Notes: generated from the letters alone by a model not told the origin. A DNA stretch of 64,000 nucleotides from Kushneria phosphatilytica (GCF_008247605.1 NZ_CP043420.1:2852001-2916000); one strand, 5' to 3'; shown: positions 1-11,334, counted from the first letter of the stretch. Numbers and translations: made by a program.

Positions 1-1
1 C

Positions 2-1315
2 CTTTTTCATGTCTATACCGTCGATGCACACACGCTGCGTCTACTCAGCGTGATCCAGCAGTTTCGCAGTACGGATGGCGAGGAGCACTATCCCCTGTGT
101 GCCCAGCTTACTCATCAGTTGCCTCGGCTTGAGGTATTGTGGATTGCCGGACTGCTGCACGATATCGGCAAGGGACGTGGAGGCGACCACTCGCTGATCG
201 GTGCCGAGGAAGCACAGATCTTCTGTGAGCAGCATGGGTTATCTCGCCGCGACACTCATCTGGTGTGCTGGCTGATCGAGCACCATTTGCTGATGTCTAC
301 CACTGCACAGAAGCGCGATATCGCCGATCCTGATGTTATTCGCGAATTTGCCGCCACCATGCACGACGAGCTGCATCTCGATTATCTCTACGTCCTGACC
401 GTCGCCGACATCAATGCCACCAATGCCTCGCTCTGGAATGGCTGGCGCGCTGCCCTGCTGCGTCAGCTGCATGGCGAAACCCGGCGAGTATTGCGCCGCG
501 GGCTGGAAAACCCACCCGATCGTGGCCTATGGATCGAAGAAACACGCGACGAGGCTCGCGCCCTGCTACTCGGCATGGGCAGCGATCCTCAGGCGGTTGA
601 GTCGCTGTGGCAGACCCTGGGTGACGATTACTTTCTCTACTACAGCGCCAGCGAGATTGCCTGGCACACCCAGGGGATTCTGCGCGCCGGTGACAATGTC
701 AATCCTCTGGTTTTGATCAGCGCCCCCACCGACGACATGACCGAAGGGGGCACCAAGGTGTTCATCCACACCCGAGCCGTCAACAACCTGTTCGCCGCCA
801 CGGCCGCCGCCATGGAACAGCTCGGACTCTCGATTCACGATGCCCGCATCGCCACCTCCAGCAACGAGTGGACGCTGAACACCTTCATCATACTGGACGA
901 GCATGGCGAGCCCATTCGGGAACGTGGGCAATTGGCCGCCATCCATTACCATCTGGTCGAAGAGCTCGACGACCCCGACGACTATCCACGTATCGTGTCA
1001 CGCCACACGCCGCGCCAGCTCAAGCACTTCAGGGTTCCGACTCGTGTCACCATCGAGCAGGACGACACCAACGCTCGTACCATGCTCGAAGTCATTGCCG
1101 CCGACCGGCCCGGGCTCCTTGCCCGGGTAGGCAGGATTTTCATGGAGTGTGGTGTTTCGTTGACCGCGGCCAAGATCGCCACGCTCGGAGAGCGGGTCGA
1201 GGACGTCTTCTTCATTACCGACACCGAAGGCCAACCGCTGACCGATCCGGCGCAGCAGCACCAGCTCCATGCGCGACTGTGTGAAGTACTGGATGCCCAG
1301 GCCGGCGTCACCTGA
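2..1315 (+). CDS. glnD: Bifunctional uridylyltransferase/uridylyl-removing enzyme GlnD, 3' part
   Basis: The gene enters from the left edge; 437 residues of a protein that is usually about 890 are visible, so the N-terminal nucleotidyltransferase domain is missing. GlnD adds UMP to PII proteins when glutamine is low and removes it when glutamine is high. The visible part starts inside the HD hydrolase domain, whose signature HDIGKGRGGDHS lies near visible residue 53. It ends with two ACT domains that sense glutamine, at about residues 256-340 and 361-437; the second begins at VIAADRPGLLARVG. The reading frame is open from base 2, and the ATG at 50 is an internal methionine. The stop is at 1313-1315. 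Identification is firm from the domain order and from the dapD/dapE neighbours, the same association as in pseudomonads. Confidence 0.97.
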   Translation, partial: LFHVYTVDAHTLRLLSVIQQFRSTDGEEHYPLCAQLTHQLPRLEVLWIAGLLHDIGKGRGGDHSLIGAEEAQIFCEQHGLSRRDTHLVCWLIEHHLLMSTTAQKRDIADPDVIREFAATMHDELHLDYLYVLTVADINATNASLWNGWRAALLRQLHGETRRVLRRGLENPPDRGLWIEETRDEARALLLGMGSDPQAVESLWQTLGDDYFLYYSASEIAWHTQGILRAGDNVNPLVLISAPTDDMTEGGTKVFIHTRAVNNLFAATAAAMEQLGLSIHDARIATSSNEWTLNTFIILDEHGEPIRERGQLAAIHYHLVEELDDPDDYPRIVSRHTPRQLKHFRVPTRVTIEQDDTNARTMLEVIAADRPGLLARVGRIFMECGVSLTAAKIATLGERVEDVFFITDTEGQPLTDPAQQHQLHARLCEVLDAQAGVT

Positions 1316-1402
1316 TAGCGCACCGGCGTTTGAGCCGCCCAGGTGAACCCGCCTATAATCGCCCTCTTGTCCATTTTTCAGCCCACATTATCGGATTGAG
1401 CA

Positions 1403-1762
1403 ATGCTGACACTCTACGGTCTGCACAACTGCGATAGCTGCCGCCGAGCGCAGCGCGCGCTGGAAGCGGCCGGATGCACGGTCGATTTCGTCGATCTGAA
1501 GCAGCGAAGTGCGGAGCAGGGCCTCGATGACGCCCTGCTCGACCGTCTGCTGGAAGGCGCTGACTGGCGCACCCTGCTCAATCGTCGAAGTCGCACCTGG
1601 CGCGAACTCGGAGAGGAAGAGCGCAGCGATCTGGATGAAGACAGTGCCCGGGCGCTGATGAAAAGTCGACCAACGCTGATCAAGCGACCGGTAGTGGATG
1701 ACGGCACGACCCTGATCATCGGTCATGACCCGGATGGCTGGCGTAGCCTGATCGATCAGTGA
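1403..1762 (+). CDS. yffB: ArsC/Spx-family reductase-like protein (YffB type)
   Basis: A 119-residue protein of the ArsC/Spx thioredoxin-fold family. The N-terminus reads LYGLHNCDSCRRA, with a CxxC pair (C11, C14) in the position of the ArsC active-site cysteine, followed by the family helix and the conserved KRPV segment near residue 93. The YffB subgroup is linked to glutathione-dependent thiol chemistry rather than proven arsenate reduction, so no arsenic role is claimed. It lies between glnD and dapD, as in several pseudomonads and E. coli relatives, and is probably cotranscribed with dapD (48 bp gap). No ars genes are nearby. Confidence 0.85.
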   Translation: MLTLYGLHNCDSCRRAQRALEAAGCTVDFVDLKQRSAEQGLDDALLDRLLEGADWRTLLNRRSRTWRELGEEERSDLDEDSARALMKSRPTLIKRPVVDDGTTLIIGHDPDGWRSLIDQ

Positions 1763-1810
1763 ACAGCTGCCAGAGTCCCCTGCCCACCACCGTATCAATG
1801 GAGCACCCCC

Positions 1811-2836
1811 ATGCTGAGTCTTGCACTGGGTATTGGCCATCAGAACAGCCGCGGCGAGTGGCTGGATGTCTATTATCCTGCCCCGCTACACCAGCCTGAC
1901 AGCGCGCTGGTCGAGGCGGCGCGACAAAGTCTTGAAGCGCCTGCCGGCAACACCGCCGTCAGCTTTCTGCCCGAGCACTGCACTGCGCTGGCCGATGCCC
2001 TGAGCGCTGCCGGCGATGAACATCAGGCTGATATTGCCCGCGCCATGGTCGACAGCCAGCGCCCACTGGTCGCGATGTTTCTCGAGGAAGACCGAACCCC
2101 GGAAAGCGTGCCCGAGGTCTATCTCAAGCTTCACCTGCTGTCGCACCGTCTGGTCAGGCCGCATAGCATCAAACTCGATGGCATGTTTGCCCTGTTGAAA
2201 AACATCGCCTGGACCAGCGAGGGTCCGATTGACGTTGAGGAACTGGATAACAGGCAGCTCAAGGCGCGTCTCGCCGGCCGCCCGCTATCGGTGGACAGTG
2301 TCGACAAATTCCCGAAGATGACCGACTACGTCATGCCTGCCGGCGTACGTATCGCCGATACCGCCCGCGTTCGCCTTGGGGCGTATCTGGGCGAAGGCAC
2401 TACGGTAATGCACGAAGGCTTTTGCAACTTCAATGCCGGTACCGAAGGCCCGGGGATGGTCGAAGGCCGTATCGCAGCCGGCGTCATGCTCGGCAGCGGT
2501 TCCGATCTTGGTGGCGGTGCCTCGACCATGGGTACCCTCTCCGGTGGTGGCAATATCGTCATCCGCACCGGCGAGAACTGCCTGATTGGCGCCAATGCCG
2601 GCCTGGGTATCCCGCTCGGCGATCGCTGCACCATCGAAGCCGGGCTTTACATCACGGCCGGAGCCAAGGTCACCGTCCTTGATGATCAGGGGCAGGAAGT
2701 GCGCACCGTGGCCGCCCGCGAACTGGCCGGGCAGGATGATCTGCTGTTCATCCGTCATTCGGTGACCGGACGGCTCGAATGCCGCACCAACAAGAGTGCC
2801 ATTGCGCTCAACGATGTCCTGCACGCCCACAACTGA
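1811..2836 (+). CDS. dapD: 2,3,4,5-tetrahydropyridine-2,6-dicarboxylate N-succinyltransferase
   Basis: DapD transfers succinyl from succinyl-CoA to tetrahydrodipicolinate in the succinylase branch of lysine/meso-diaminopimelate synthesis in the cytoplasm. The 341-residue length fits the long DapD class found in Pseudomonas rather than the 274-residue E. coli type. The C-terminal half holds a left-handed beta-helix with the glycine-rich run [14 protein letters not shown] at about residues 230-243 and hexapeptide-like [12 protein letters not shown] repeats. The N-terminal about 150 residues are the class-specific extension. The next enzyme but one in the pathway, dapE, follows directly. The Shine-Dalgarno match is weak (GGAG 8 bases before the ATG). 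Confidence 0.95.
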   Translation: MLSLALGIGHQNSRGEWLDVYYPAPLHQPDSALVEAARQSLEAPAGNTAVSFLPEHCTALADALSAAGDEHQADIARAMVDSQRPLVAMFLEEDRTPESVPEVYLKLHLLSHRLVRPHSIKLDGMFALLKNIAWTSEGPIDVEELDNRQLKARLAGRPLSVDSVDKFPKMTDYVMPAGVRIADTARVRLGAYLGEGTTVMHEGFCNFNAGTEGPGMVEGRIAAGVMLGSGSDLGGGASTMGTLSGGGNIVIRTGENCLIGANAGLGIPLGDRCTIEAGLYITAGAKVTVLDDQGQEVRTVAARELAGQDDLLFIRHSVTGRLECRTNKSAIALNDVLHAHN

Positions 2837-2888
2837 TCCACGGTGGCCGATCGTTGCGACCGGCCACCCCATGACTACCGGACCCTCC

Positions 2889-4031
2889 ATGCCATCAGGC
2901 CACAGCGACACCCTTGCACTGGCAATCGAGCTTCTGTCACGCCGCTCGCTGACGCCTGAAGATGCCGGTTGCCAGGCACTGCTGGGTGAACGGCTCGTAC
3001 GCCTCGGTTTTACTCTCGAAGCCATGGATCAGGGGGGCGTCACCAATCTCTGGGCAACCCGAGGCTCAGGTGACACCCTGATACTGGCCGGCCATACCGA
3101 CGTCGTACCCACCGGCCCCGAACAGCAGTGGGAATCCCCGCCCTTCGAGCCGACCCTCAATGCCGAAGGCGATCTATGCGCTCGTGGTGCGGCCGACATG
3201 AAAGGCAGTCTGGCAGCCATGGTGACTGCCGTGGAGCGTTTCGTTACCGCCCACCCGGATCATCACGGCCGCCTGGCGCTACTGATTACCAGTGATGAGG
3301 AAGGGCCAGCCGTAGACGGCACACGCGCCGTAGTCGAACAGCTGCGTCAGCGCGGCGAACGGGCACAATGGTGTATCGTGGGTGAACCGTCATCGAGCGA
3401 ATATCTCGGTGATACCATCAAGAACGGTCGACGCGGTTCACTGGGGGGACAGCTGACGATCCATGGCATCCAGGGACACGTCGCCTATCCGCAGTCGACT
3501 CGCAACCCGATCCATCAGGCAGCACCCGCCCTGGCAGCCCTGGTGGCTGAACAATGGGATGTTGGCAACGAGCACTTCCCGGCGACCAGTTTCCAGATTT
3601 CCAACATGCATGCCGGAACCGGTGCCACCAATGTTGTCCCAGGCGAGCTGGAAGTCATTTTCAACTTTCGCTTTTCCACCGAAGTCACTGCCGACGCTCT
3701 CAGACAGCGCACCCAGGCCATTCTCGATGCGCACGGACTGGACTACACCCTCGACTGGACACTATTCGGCGAGCCCTTCCTGACTCATGAGGGCCAGCTG
3801 CTGGAAGCAGTCGTCTCGGCACTCGAGTCGGTCACCGGACGCCTCCCTCGACTCTCTACTGCCGGGGGCACCTCGGATGGTCGATTCATCGCCGCCGGAC
3901 TTGAAGCACAGGTGGTCGAGCTTGGCCCCTGTAACGCCACCATCCACAAGGTGAACGAGAGGGTACGCGCCAGCGATCTGGACACGCTGAGCCAGGCATT
4001 CGAGACCATCATGCAACGCCTGCTGGGGTAA
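2889..4031 (+). CDS. dapE: Succinyl-diaminopimelate desuccinylase
   Basis: A zinc-dependent M20-family amidohydrolase that removes succinate from N-succinyl-LL-diaminopimelate. Visible metal and catalytic segments are [31 protein letters not shown] with the catalytic glutamate pair, [11 protein letters not shown], and the terminal [10 protein letters not shown] histidine ligand. The frame stays open upstream to 2796, but that overlaps dapD. The ATG at 2889 gives [12 protein letters not shown]..., matching where family members begin (380 residues); the ATG at 2871 is the alternative, and neither has a strong Shine-Dalgarno sequence. It forms a unit with dapD upstream and the small gene starting at 4034. 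Confidence 0.95.
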   Translation: MPSGHSDTLALAIELLSRRSLTPEDAGCQALLGERLVRLGFTLEAMDQGGVTNLWATRGSGDTLILAGHTDVVPTGPEQQWESPPFEPTLNAEGDLCARGAADMKGSLAAMVTAVERFVTAHPDHHGRLALLITSDEEGPAVDGTRAVVEQLRQRGERAQWCIVGEPSSSEYLGDTIKNGRRGSLGGQLTIHGIQGHVAYPQSTRNPIHQAAPALAALVAEQWDVGNEHFPATSFQISNMHAGTGATNVVPGELEVIFNFRFSTEVTADALRQRTQAILDAHGLDYTLDWTLFGEPFLTHEGQLLEAVVSALESVTGRLPRLSTAGGTSDGRFIAAGLEAQVVELGPCNATIHKVNERVRASDLDTLSQAFETIMQRLLG

Positions 4032-4033
4032 TC

Positions 4034-4423
4034 ATGGAGCGCTATCCGGACATCGAAATCTATCTGCAATGCCATGATATTGACACTATTGCCCGTTGGT
4101 TGAGCGAAGCGCTCGGCGGTCCGGTCGATTTCCGACCGGCGGGCCGCAATCGCTGGCGATGCCGGATAAGCAGTCAGGATACGACCATTCCGGTACTGCT
4201 GATCGACAATGCCACCGAGGATTTTGCCAGCCTGTGGTTCGACAGCGATGCCACCCCCTGGCCACGTGATGTCGATTGTGCCCGGCAAGCCAGCCAGGCG
4301 CTGAATTGTAAGGTGCGCTGTTCATTGGGGAGCTGGCAACCGGGCGACGATCCGGATCGCTTTTTGCAGGTCAACGCTGATGGTGAGGAGCATGTTATCG
4401 ACTGGCCCGATTCCGGCCAGTAG
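4034..4423 (+). CDS. Conserved hypothetical protein downstream of dapE
   Basis: A 129-residue soluble, acidic protein with no motif I recognise. It begins two bases after the dapE stop, so it is almost certainly translationally coupled to dapE. Its start MERYPDIEIYLQ is followed by a tryptophan-rich middle (ARWL, RWRCRI, LWFDSD) and an end reading DGEEHVIDWPDSG. There is no signal peptide or membrane span. The tight spacing argues that it is real and coexpressed with the lysine/DAP genes. I cannot assign a function. A GC-rich hairpin at 4442-4464 follows. Confidence 0.75.
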   Translation: MERYPDIEIYLQCHDIDTIARWLSEALGGPVDFRPAGRNRWRCRISSQDTTIPVLLIDNATEDFASLWFDSDATPWPRDVDCARQASQALNCKVRCSLGSWQPGDDPDRFLQVNADGEEHVIDWPDSGQ

Positions 4424-4441
4424 CGGCATGCTGATACGACA

Positions 4442-4464
4442 ACGCCCCGCACATGGCGGGGCGT
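4442..4464. terminator. Hairpin between converging genes
   Basis: A perfect 9-bp stem (ACGCCCCGC / GCGGGGCGT) with a 5-base loop sits between the stop of the plus-strand gene at 4423 and the stop of the minus-strand cold-shock gene at 4489. There is no clear T-run on either side, so it may be a bidirectional terminator or an mRNA 3'-end stabiliser. Confidence 0.6.
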
Positions 4465-4488
4465 ACCGAATGGATCGAGCATGGTGAT

Positions 4489-4953
4489 TCAGGTAATGAC
4501 GGTCACATCCTCGGCTTGCAGACCGCGTTCATTCTGTACTGCGTGATAACGTACCTTCTGGCCTTCTGCCAGGGTCCGGTGCCCCTTGCCACGAATGGCA
4601 CGAAAGTGCACGAAGACATCCTCCCCGCCATCACGAGTGATGAAGCCATAGCCCTTGTTGACATTGAACCACTTGACCACACCGATTTCGCGGTCATCGT
4701 TTTCCACATCGGCGATATTGGCCAGCTTCGGGGTCAGGACATGGACGGCAAGTGTGGCAATCTCCAGCATGATGAACGCAGCCAGCGCCGCCAGAATATA
4801 AGCTGTAAGGTAACCGCCGGCGGCCACGGTATCGCCGAAGACACCAGCAAAATGATCACCGCCGAGCATGATCAGAAATGCCGTCAGCAAGGGTGTCGGA
4901 AGCGCAAGCAACAGACTGATCAGGGTACAACGCAACAGTGTTTTGGCACTCAT
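4489..4953 (-). CDS. Membrane-anchored cold-shock-domain protein
   Basis: A 154-residue protein in two parts. Residues 1-75 contain two hydrophobic segments, about 8-30 ([20 protein letters not shown]) and 45-70 ([16 protein letters not shown]), which look like membrane spans. Residues about 88-154 are a complete cold-shock domain starting at [15 protein letters not shown] (RNP1 KGYGFI) with DVFVHF as RNP2, normally an RNA/ssDNA-binding OB fold. The usual CspA is only about 70 residues and soluble, so this protein would hold a nucleic-acid-binding domain at the inner membrane. The fused architecture is read directly; its role is unknown. The start has no strong Shine-Dalgarno sequence. slyX diverges from it. 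Confidence 0.88.
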   Translation of the reverse strand: MSAKTLLRCTLISLLLALPTPLLTAFLIMLGGDHFAGVFGDTVAAGGYLTAYILAALAAFIMLEIATLAVHVLTPKLANIADVENDDREIGVVKWFNVNKGYGFITRDGGEDVFVHFRAIRGKGHRTLAEGQKVRYHAVQNERGLQAEDVTVIT

Positions 4954-5093
4954 GGATAGCAGACTCTGACTCTTATCGGATTATTGAAGTATCCAGACCC
5001 CAAAGGGGTCGATGACGTCTCGGCGCCACCCGCCTCTCCAGCTTCCCGAACCGGATTGAACGGGACGCAACAGACCGCACGGAGGAAACGCTG

Positions 5094-5366
5094 ATGAATA
5101 CGCCCCCGCGACCGGATGATTCTAACATGCACACTGATGACCCGCTTGAAGCGGCCCTGACACGTCTTGAAGCCCTAGAGAATCGACTGACCTGGCAGGA
5201 AGACTGGCTGGAACGTCTCGACGAAGCACTCAACCGTCAATCCGCCTCACTGGATAGACTCGAGCGTCTCTGCGGCCTGATGCAGACTCGCCTGCGCGAA
5301 CAGCGCAGCACACTGGACGATATGCGTTACGAACAGGGCCATGACGAGCGCCCACCTCACTACTGA
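5094..5366 (+). CDS. slyX: SlyX family coiled-coil protein
   Basis: A 90-residue protein with a predicted coiled coil from about residue 18 to 75 (heptads in LEALENRLTWQEDWLERLDEA) and the SlyX-type ending RPPHY. The molecular function of SlyX is not established; it was named from its position next to slyD in enterobacteria. A good Shine-Dalgarno sequence (GGAGGAA) precedes the ATG. It converges on trxB and is transcribed divergently from the cold-shock gene, probably alone. Confidence 0.88.
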   Translation: MNTPPRPDDSNMHTDDPLEAALTRLEALENRLTWQEDWLERLDEALNRQSASLDRLERLCGLMQTRLREQRSTLDDMRYEQGHDERPPHY

Positions 5367-5422
5367 GCTCTCTTCCAATACGAGGATGGCGGCCATGGGC
5401 CCACCATCCTTCGACGGAACAG

Positions 5423-6526
<1,104 letters not shown>

Positions 6527-6557
6527 TCATCAACGTCATCGATAGCCGTCTTCATGT

Positions 6558-6764
6558 CTATTCGTCACTACCATCCTCTCGGGAAAGCGTGACACTCTCC
6601 AGACCGCCATCCATCGCGGAAACCGCGACAGTGACGACAATCGGGGCACAACACCAATGACAGTCGTGAACGGTTTCATGACTGCCTTCACCGGGGTCGA
6701 TCATCATTTCGAAACCGGCCCCGCACCAGGGGCACGTCACTTCCTGCGGAATCAGCTCCCACAT
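6558..6764 (-). CDS. CPXCG-motif cysteine-rich zinc-ribbon protein
   Basis: A 68-residue protein with two cysteine pairs, CPWC near residue 11 and CHWC near residue 35, a layout of the CPXCG small zinc-ribbon family of unknown function. The ATG at 6764 (MWELIPQEV) has a GGGAG Shine-Dalgarno sequence nine bases upstream; the ATG at 6782 has none, so the shorter start is preferred. The second half (residues 40-68) is an acidic beta-rich tail. It lies 157 bp upstream of trxB on the same strand and may share its transcript. The function is not known. Confidence 0.82.
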   Translation of the reverse strand: MWELIPQEVTCPWCGAGFEMMIDPGEGSHETVHDCHWCCAPIVVTVAVSAMDGGLESVTLSREDGSDE

Positions 6765-7096
6765 GCCAAATCTCCCGGTCATCGCCGTGCCATCAAAATG
6801 GGTCCATTATTCGAATGAGGTCATCGCATTATGCTTTCAACCTGATACCATTCGAGTGTCGATATGCCTCGCATTTGTGTCGACAATCCGGCAGGCGATG
6901 CAGACTCGCCCCAGCCAGAAATGATGCCCGTTTCATTCATGGCTGGTACAGCGACTGACCGATTGCACGTCCGGGGCGTTGCGTCTGCAGCACCCGGCGT
7001 CGTTTCATGACCCGTGGACCCATGACTGGCGGGCCCGATCCGGAATCGCGGAGATGATTCCGATAATCGCTGCCCCAAGAAGAGAGGAGCAGGTGC
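6765..7096. other. Non-coding stretch upstream of acnA
   Basis: These 332 bp separate the divergent zinc-ribbon gene and acnA. The left third is A/T-richer than the surroundings (around TCCATTATTCGAATGAGG) and is the likely promoter area. No reading frame with a ribosome site was found and no convincing sigma-70 boxes could be fixed. The right end carries the acnA Shine-Dalgarno sequence GAGAGGAG at about 7080-7087. Its length would allow regulatory input to acnA (for example Fur/RyhB-type or Crp-like), but no named operator is visible. Confidence 0.5.
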
Positions 7097-9832
7097 ATGA
7101 GCACTGAAGATGCCCAGAATACACTCTCCGAACTGACCGTCGGTGACAGGACGTATCACTATTACAGCCTGTCAAAAGCGGCCCAGCAGTTCGGAGACAT
7201 CAGCCGGCTGCCCTTCACGCTGAAGGTGCTGCTGGAAAACCAGCTTCGCTTCCAGGATGGCGAGACCGCCACCGGCGAAGATATTCAGGCGCTGGTCGAC
7301 TGGCAGAAGGAAGGCCGCTCGACCCGCGAAATCGGCTATCGTCCGGCCCGCGTCCTGATGCAGGACTTCACCGGTGTACCCGGTGTAGTCGATCTGGCGG
7401 CCATGCGTGATGCCGTCGCCAAACTCGGCGAGAAACCTTCGCGAATCAATCCGCTCTCTCCGGTCGACCTGGTCATCGACCACTCGGTGATGGTCGATCA
7501 CTACGGCGACCCGAAGTCCTTCGAGGACAACGTCAAAATCGAGATGGAGCGTAATCGCGAACGCTACGAGTTCCTGCGCTGGGGCCAGCAGGCGTTCGAC
7601 AACTTCAGCGTAGTGCCGCCGGGCACCGGGATCTGCCACCAGGTCAATCTGGAGTACCTGGGCCAGGCAGTCTGGACAAAGGAAGAGGACGGTCGCACCT
7701 ATGCCTTCCCCGACACACTGGTAGGTACCGACTCGCACACCACCATGATCAATGGCCTGGGCGTGCTCGGCTGGGGTGTTGGTGGCATCGAAGCGGAAGC
7801 TGCCATGCTGGGTCAGCCGGTATCGATGCTGATCCCCGAGGTGGTGGGCTTCAAGCTTGAAGGCAAGCTGCGTGAGGGCATCACCGCCACCGACCTGGTA
7901 CTGACGGTCACCCAGATGCTGCGTCAGCGCGGTGTGGTCGGCAAGTTCGTCGAATTCTACGGCGACGGCCTCAAGGACCTGCCGCTGGCCGACCGGGCCA
8001 CCATCGCCAATATGGCGCCCGAGTACGGCGCTACCTGTGGTTTCTTCCCGCTCGACGATGAAACCCTGACCTACATGAAGCTCACCGGTCGCTCCCAGCA
8101 GCAGATCGAGCTGGTGAAGCAGTATGCCCAGGAACAGGGGCTGTGGCGCGAACCCGGCCACGAGCCGATCTTCTCTGACACCCTCTATCTCGACATGAAC
8201 GAGGTCGAGGCCAGCCTCGCCGGTCCCAAGCGGCCTCAGGATCGTGTCGCCCTGACCGACATGAAGTCGACCTTCGAGAAGCTGCTCGCCGATCAGGCCG
8301 GCAATGTGCCGAAAACCGAGGATGGTCGCTGGAAGGACGAGGGGGGAACAACCGCACCCTTCGTAGCCAACAGCTTCCGCGAGAATCCCAACGTCGAACT
8401 CAACGGCGAGAAGTTCCGCATCGATGATGGCGCAGTGGTGATTGCGGCCATTACTTCCTGCACCAACACCTCCAATCCGAGCGTGCTGATGGCCGCCGGC
8501 CTGCTGGCGAAGAAGGCGGTCGACAAGGGTCTCAAGACCAAGCCCTGGGTCAAGACCTCGCTCGCACCGGGCTCCAAGGTGGTCACCGACTATCTGGCGA
8601 CTGCCGGCTTCCAGCAGCCGCTCGATCAGCTCGGCTTCAACCTCGTGGGTTATGGGTGCACCACCTGCATCGGTAACTCCGGCCCGCTGCCCGAGCCCAT
8701 CGATCAGGCCATTCAGAGTGAAAACCTGACCGTCGCGTCAGTGCTGTCGGGCAACCGCAACTTCGAAGGCCGTATCCACCCGCTGGTCAAGACCAACTGG
8801 TTGGCCTCGCCGCCCCTCGTCGTCGCTTATGCACTGGCTGGTAACACCCGGGTTGATCTGACCGAGGAACCGCTGGGGCAGGATGCCAGCGGCAACGATG
8901 TCTATCTGAAGGATATCTGGCCGAGCCAGCGCGAGATCGCCGAGGCGGTCGAACGGGTGCGTACCGACATGTATCGCAAGGAGTACGCCGAAGTCTTCAA
9001 CGGCGACGAAACCTGGCAGTCGATCGACGTCACCCCGAGCGAAGTCTACGAATGGTCGAAGGATTCCACCTACATTCAGCATCCGCCCTTCTTCGAAGGC
9101 ATGGGCCGCGAGCCGGCGCCCATCGAGGATGTGCATGATGCACGGGTACTGGCCATGCTGGGCGACTCGGTCACGACCGACCATATCTCTCCGGCCGGGG
9201 CGATAAAGCCCGACAGTCCGGCGGGCCGTTATCTCCAGGAGAACGGCGTGGCGGTCAAGGATTTCAACTCCTACGGCTCACGGCGCGGCAATCACGAAGT
9301 GATGATGCGTGGCACCTTCGCCAACGTGCGTATCCGTAACGAAATGCTCGATGGCGTTGAAGGCGGCTACACCCGCCATGTGCCCTCCGGCGAACAGATG
9401 GCGATCTATGACGCCGCCATGAAGTACGCCGAGGACAGCACACCGCTGGTGGTCGTCGCCGGCAAGGAGTACGGTACCGGCTCCTCGCGTGACTGGGCAG
9501 CCAAGGGCACTCGACTGCTGGGCGTGCGTGCCGTATTGGCCGAGTCCTATGAGCGCATCCACCGCTCCAACCTGATCGGCATGGGTGTTCTGCCACTGCA
9601 GTTCCCCGAAGGTGAAGACCGCAACTCGCTGGGCATGACCGGCGATGAGCAGATCAGCATCGAGGGGCTCGGTGACCTTATCCCCGGCGGCAACGTGAAA
9701 GTGCGCATCACCATGGGCGATGGCAGTGAGAAGACACTGGACGCGCTCTGCCGCATCGATACCGCCAACGAGATGGAATACTATCGCCATGGCGGCATCC
9801 TGCACTATGTGCTGCGCAGCATGCTGAAGTAA
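7097..9832 (+). CDS. acnA: Aconitate hydratase A
   Basis: A 911-residue [4Fe-4S] hydro-lyase interconverting citrate and isocitrate in the TCA cycle; length is typical of AcnA/IRP1-type aconitases. Three cluster cysteines are visible in [11 protein letters not shown] and [11 protein letters not shown]. The swivel domain at the C-terminus has [16 protein letters not shown] and the catalytic loop. The N-terminus includes the family signature [20 protein letters not shown]. The ATG is preceded by GAGAGGAG. It is monocistronic, with a strong terminator immediately downstream. Confidence 0.97.
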   Translation: MSTEDAQNTLSELTVGDRTYHYYSLSKAAQQFGDISRLPFTLKVLLENQLRFQDGETATGEDIQALVDWQKEGRSTREIGYRPARVLMQDFTGVPGVVDLAAMRDAVAKLGEKPSRINPLSPVDLVIDHSVMVDHYGDPKSFEDNVKIEMERNRERYEFLRWGQQAFDNFSVVPPGTGICHQVNLEYLGQAVWTKEEDGRTYAFPDTLVGTDSHTTMINGLGVLGWGVGGIEAEAAMLGQPVSMLIPEVVGFKLEGKLREGITATDLVLTVTQMLRQRGVVGKFVEFYGDGLKDLPLADRATIANMAPEYGATCGFFPLDDETLTYMKLTGRSQQQIELVKQYAQEQGLWREPGHEPIFSDTLYLDMNEVEASLAGPKRPQDRVALTDMKSTFEKLLADQAGNVPKTEDGRWKDEGGTTAPFVANSFRENPNVELNGEKFRIDDGAVVIAAITSCTNTSNPSVLMAAGLLAKKAVDKGLKTKPWVKTSLAPGSKVVTDYLATAGFQQPLDQLGFNLVGYGCTTCIGNSGPLPEPIDQAIQSENLTVASVLSGNRNFEGRIHPLVKTNWLASPPLVVAYALAGNTRVDLTEEPLGQDASGNDVYLKDIWPSQREIAEAVERVRTDMYRKEYAEVFNGDETWQSIDVTPSEVYEWSKDSTYIQHPPFFEGMGREPAPIEDVHDARVLAMLGDSVTTDHISPAGAIKPDSPAGRYLQENGVAVKDFNSYGSRRGNHEVMMRGTFANVRIRNEMLDGVEGGYTRHVPSGEQMAIYDAAMKYAEDSTPLVVVAGKEYGTGSSRDWAAKGTRLLGVRAVLAESYERIHRSNLIGMGVLPLQFPEGEDRNSLGMTGDEQISIEGLGDLIPGGNVKVRITMGDGSEKTLDALCRIDTANEMEYYRHGGILHYVLRSMLK

Positions 9833-9859
9833 GTCACTCGGTCTTCAGACCCGAGATGA

Positions 9860-9889
9860 TAAAGGCGCCCCGTGGGGCGCCTTTTTTCG
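9860..9889 (+). terminator. Rho-independent terminator of acnA
   Basis: The stem GGCGCCCC / GGGGCGCC with loop GTG-type centre is followed by TTTTTT, 30 bases after the acnA stop. The preceding A-rich bases (ATAAA) let it partly serve the opposite strand too, where the yeeE-like gene ends at 9912. Confidence 0.9.
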
Positions 9890-9911
9890 TGCCGAGATCA
9901 TACAGTGCGAC

Positions 9912-11144
9912 TCAGACACCGCTGACGGCCGGCTTCTTCGGTTGACGGAAGAAAAAGGGCCGCAGTTTCACTCCCAGCATATTGCCGGCAAAGGCACAGA
10001 CCAGCCACAGCCAGCCATGCAGGCTACCGGAGGCAATACCGCTGAAATAGGCACCTATGTTGCAGCCAAAGGCGATACGCGCCCCATAACCCAGCAGGAT
10101 ACCGCCGATCGCTGCAGCCACCAGCGAGCGCAACGGAATATCGAACTTCGGCGCAAAACGGCCCGCCAGCGCAGCGGCCAGCATGGCGCCGGCAATAACG
10201 CCGAAATCCATTACTGTGGTCACGTCATGCCAGATGCTTTCGGAGAGCGCTTTAGCGTTCCCCGGCTGCTGCCAATAAGCCCATTGGCCAGGCTCAACAC
10301 CCAACAGCTGGGAGAGCTTGGCGCCCCACAGGGCGAAGGCCGACGTAATTCCCCAGGGACGCCCGGCAATCGCCAGCGTCATGAAGTTCAGCACCGCCAG
10401 TGCCACGGCCCCGAACAGCAAGGGCCAGGGGCCACGCAGCCAGCGGGAACCGTGCTGCTGACGCGGCTTCGCTGCGCGCTCGAGACTGCCATGACGACGC
10501 TTCTCCAGCCAGACCGTGACAGCGGCAATGGCGCCGAAAAGCAGCAGACTGAGCACGACGCCGCCACTGGATCCCAGAGTCGTCGCCAGGGAAACCGGCT
10601 GAAACGCCGGCAGCGAGGTCCACCAGTCGAAGTTGATCGTGGCAAGTACCGAGCCAATGATGAAAAACACCAGTGTCACGACCATGCGGGTATTGCCGCC
10701 ACCAGCAGTAAACAGCGTACCCGAGGCACAACCGCCTCCAAGCTGCATGCCCAGGCCAAACATGAAAGCACCCGCCACCACGGATAACCCGATTGGCGCG
10801 ACAAAGCCATGCACCGAGTGGCCGAACAGAGTGCCGGCGGCCAGAGGTGGGAAGAACAGAACAACTGCGACAGCCAGCAGCAGCATCTGGGCACGCAGGC
10901 CGCGTCCGCGACGATCAACAATAAATACCCGCCAGGCTGAGGTAAAGCCGAAGGCCGCATGATAAAGCACTGCCCCCAGCGCGCCACCGACCAGCAGCAG
11001 TGCGCCCTGACTCGGCGAAATGGTGCCGACAAGCACCATGGCGCCAAGTGCCAGAACAACAACCGCCACGATGCCGGCGATCAGTGAACTGCGCGGCAAG
11101 GTGCCATTGCCGCGTCCGGATGGCACCAGAGTGGGTCCTGCCAT
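9912..11144 (-). CDS. YeeE/YedE family (DUF395) integral membrane sulfur transporter
   Basis: A 410-residue polytopic inner-membrane protein. It has two halves, each with the family glycine/cysteine signature: GMQLGGGCASGTLF near residue 130 and ARIAFGCNIGAYFSGIASG near residue 355. In the characterised relatives (TsuA/YeeE) such conserved cysteines line a pore for thiosulfate uptake; this role is transferred by family. The ATG at 11144 has a strong GGGAGG site, preferred over the open extension to 11174. No tusA- or tsuB-like partner lies next to it. Downstream is the acnA terminator. The substrate could be thiosulfate or another reduced sulfur species. Confidence 0.9.
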   Translation of the reverse strand: MAGPTLVPSGRGNGTLPRSSLIAGIVAVVVLALGAMVLVGTISPSQGALLLVGGALGAVLYHAAFGFTSAWRVFIVDRRGRGLRAQMLLLAVAVVLFFPPLAAGTLFGHSVHGFVAPIGLSVVAGAFMFGLGMQLGGGCASGTLFTAGGGNTRMVVTLVFFIIGSVLATINFDWWTSLPAFQPVSLATTLGSSGGVVLSLLLFGAIAAVTVWLEKRRHGSLERAAKPRQQHGSRWLRGPWPLLFGAVALAVLNFMTLAIAGRPWGITSAFALWGAKLSQLLGVEPGQWAYWQQPGNAKALSESIWHDVTTVMDFGVIAGAMLAAALAGRFAPKFDIPLRSLVAAAIGGILLGYGARIAFGCNIGAYFSGIASGSLHGWLWLVCAFAGNMLGVKLRPFFFRQPKKPAVSGV

Positions 11145-11334
11145 TAGAACCTCCCGCTTCAAAAAATATTCCAAGTATTGCCAATAATTCTAAACCGAAA
11201 GCCCTCTGTTCCCCAATCAGGGTGATCAACAAAGCTGATTGAATCTCTCTACGAGCTCGCTTGCGATTCAACCGGAGCGCCCGCACTGTGAAGGACATGA
11301 TGTGTCATCAATCCTCAACCGGGAGTTTCAAGTC

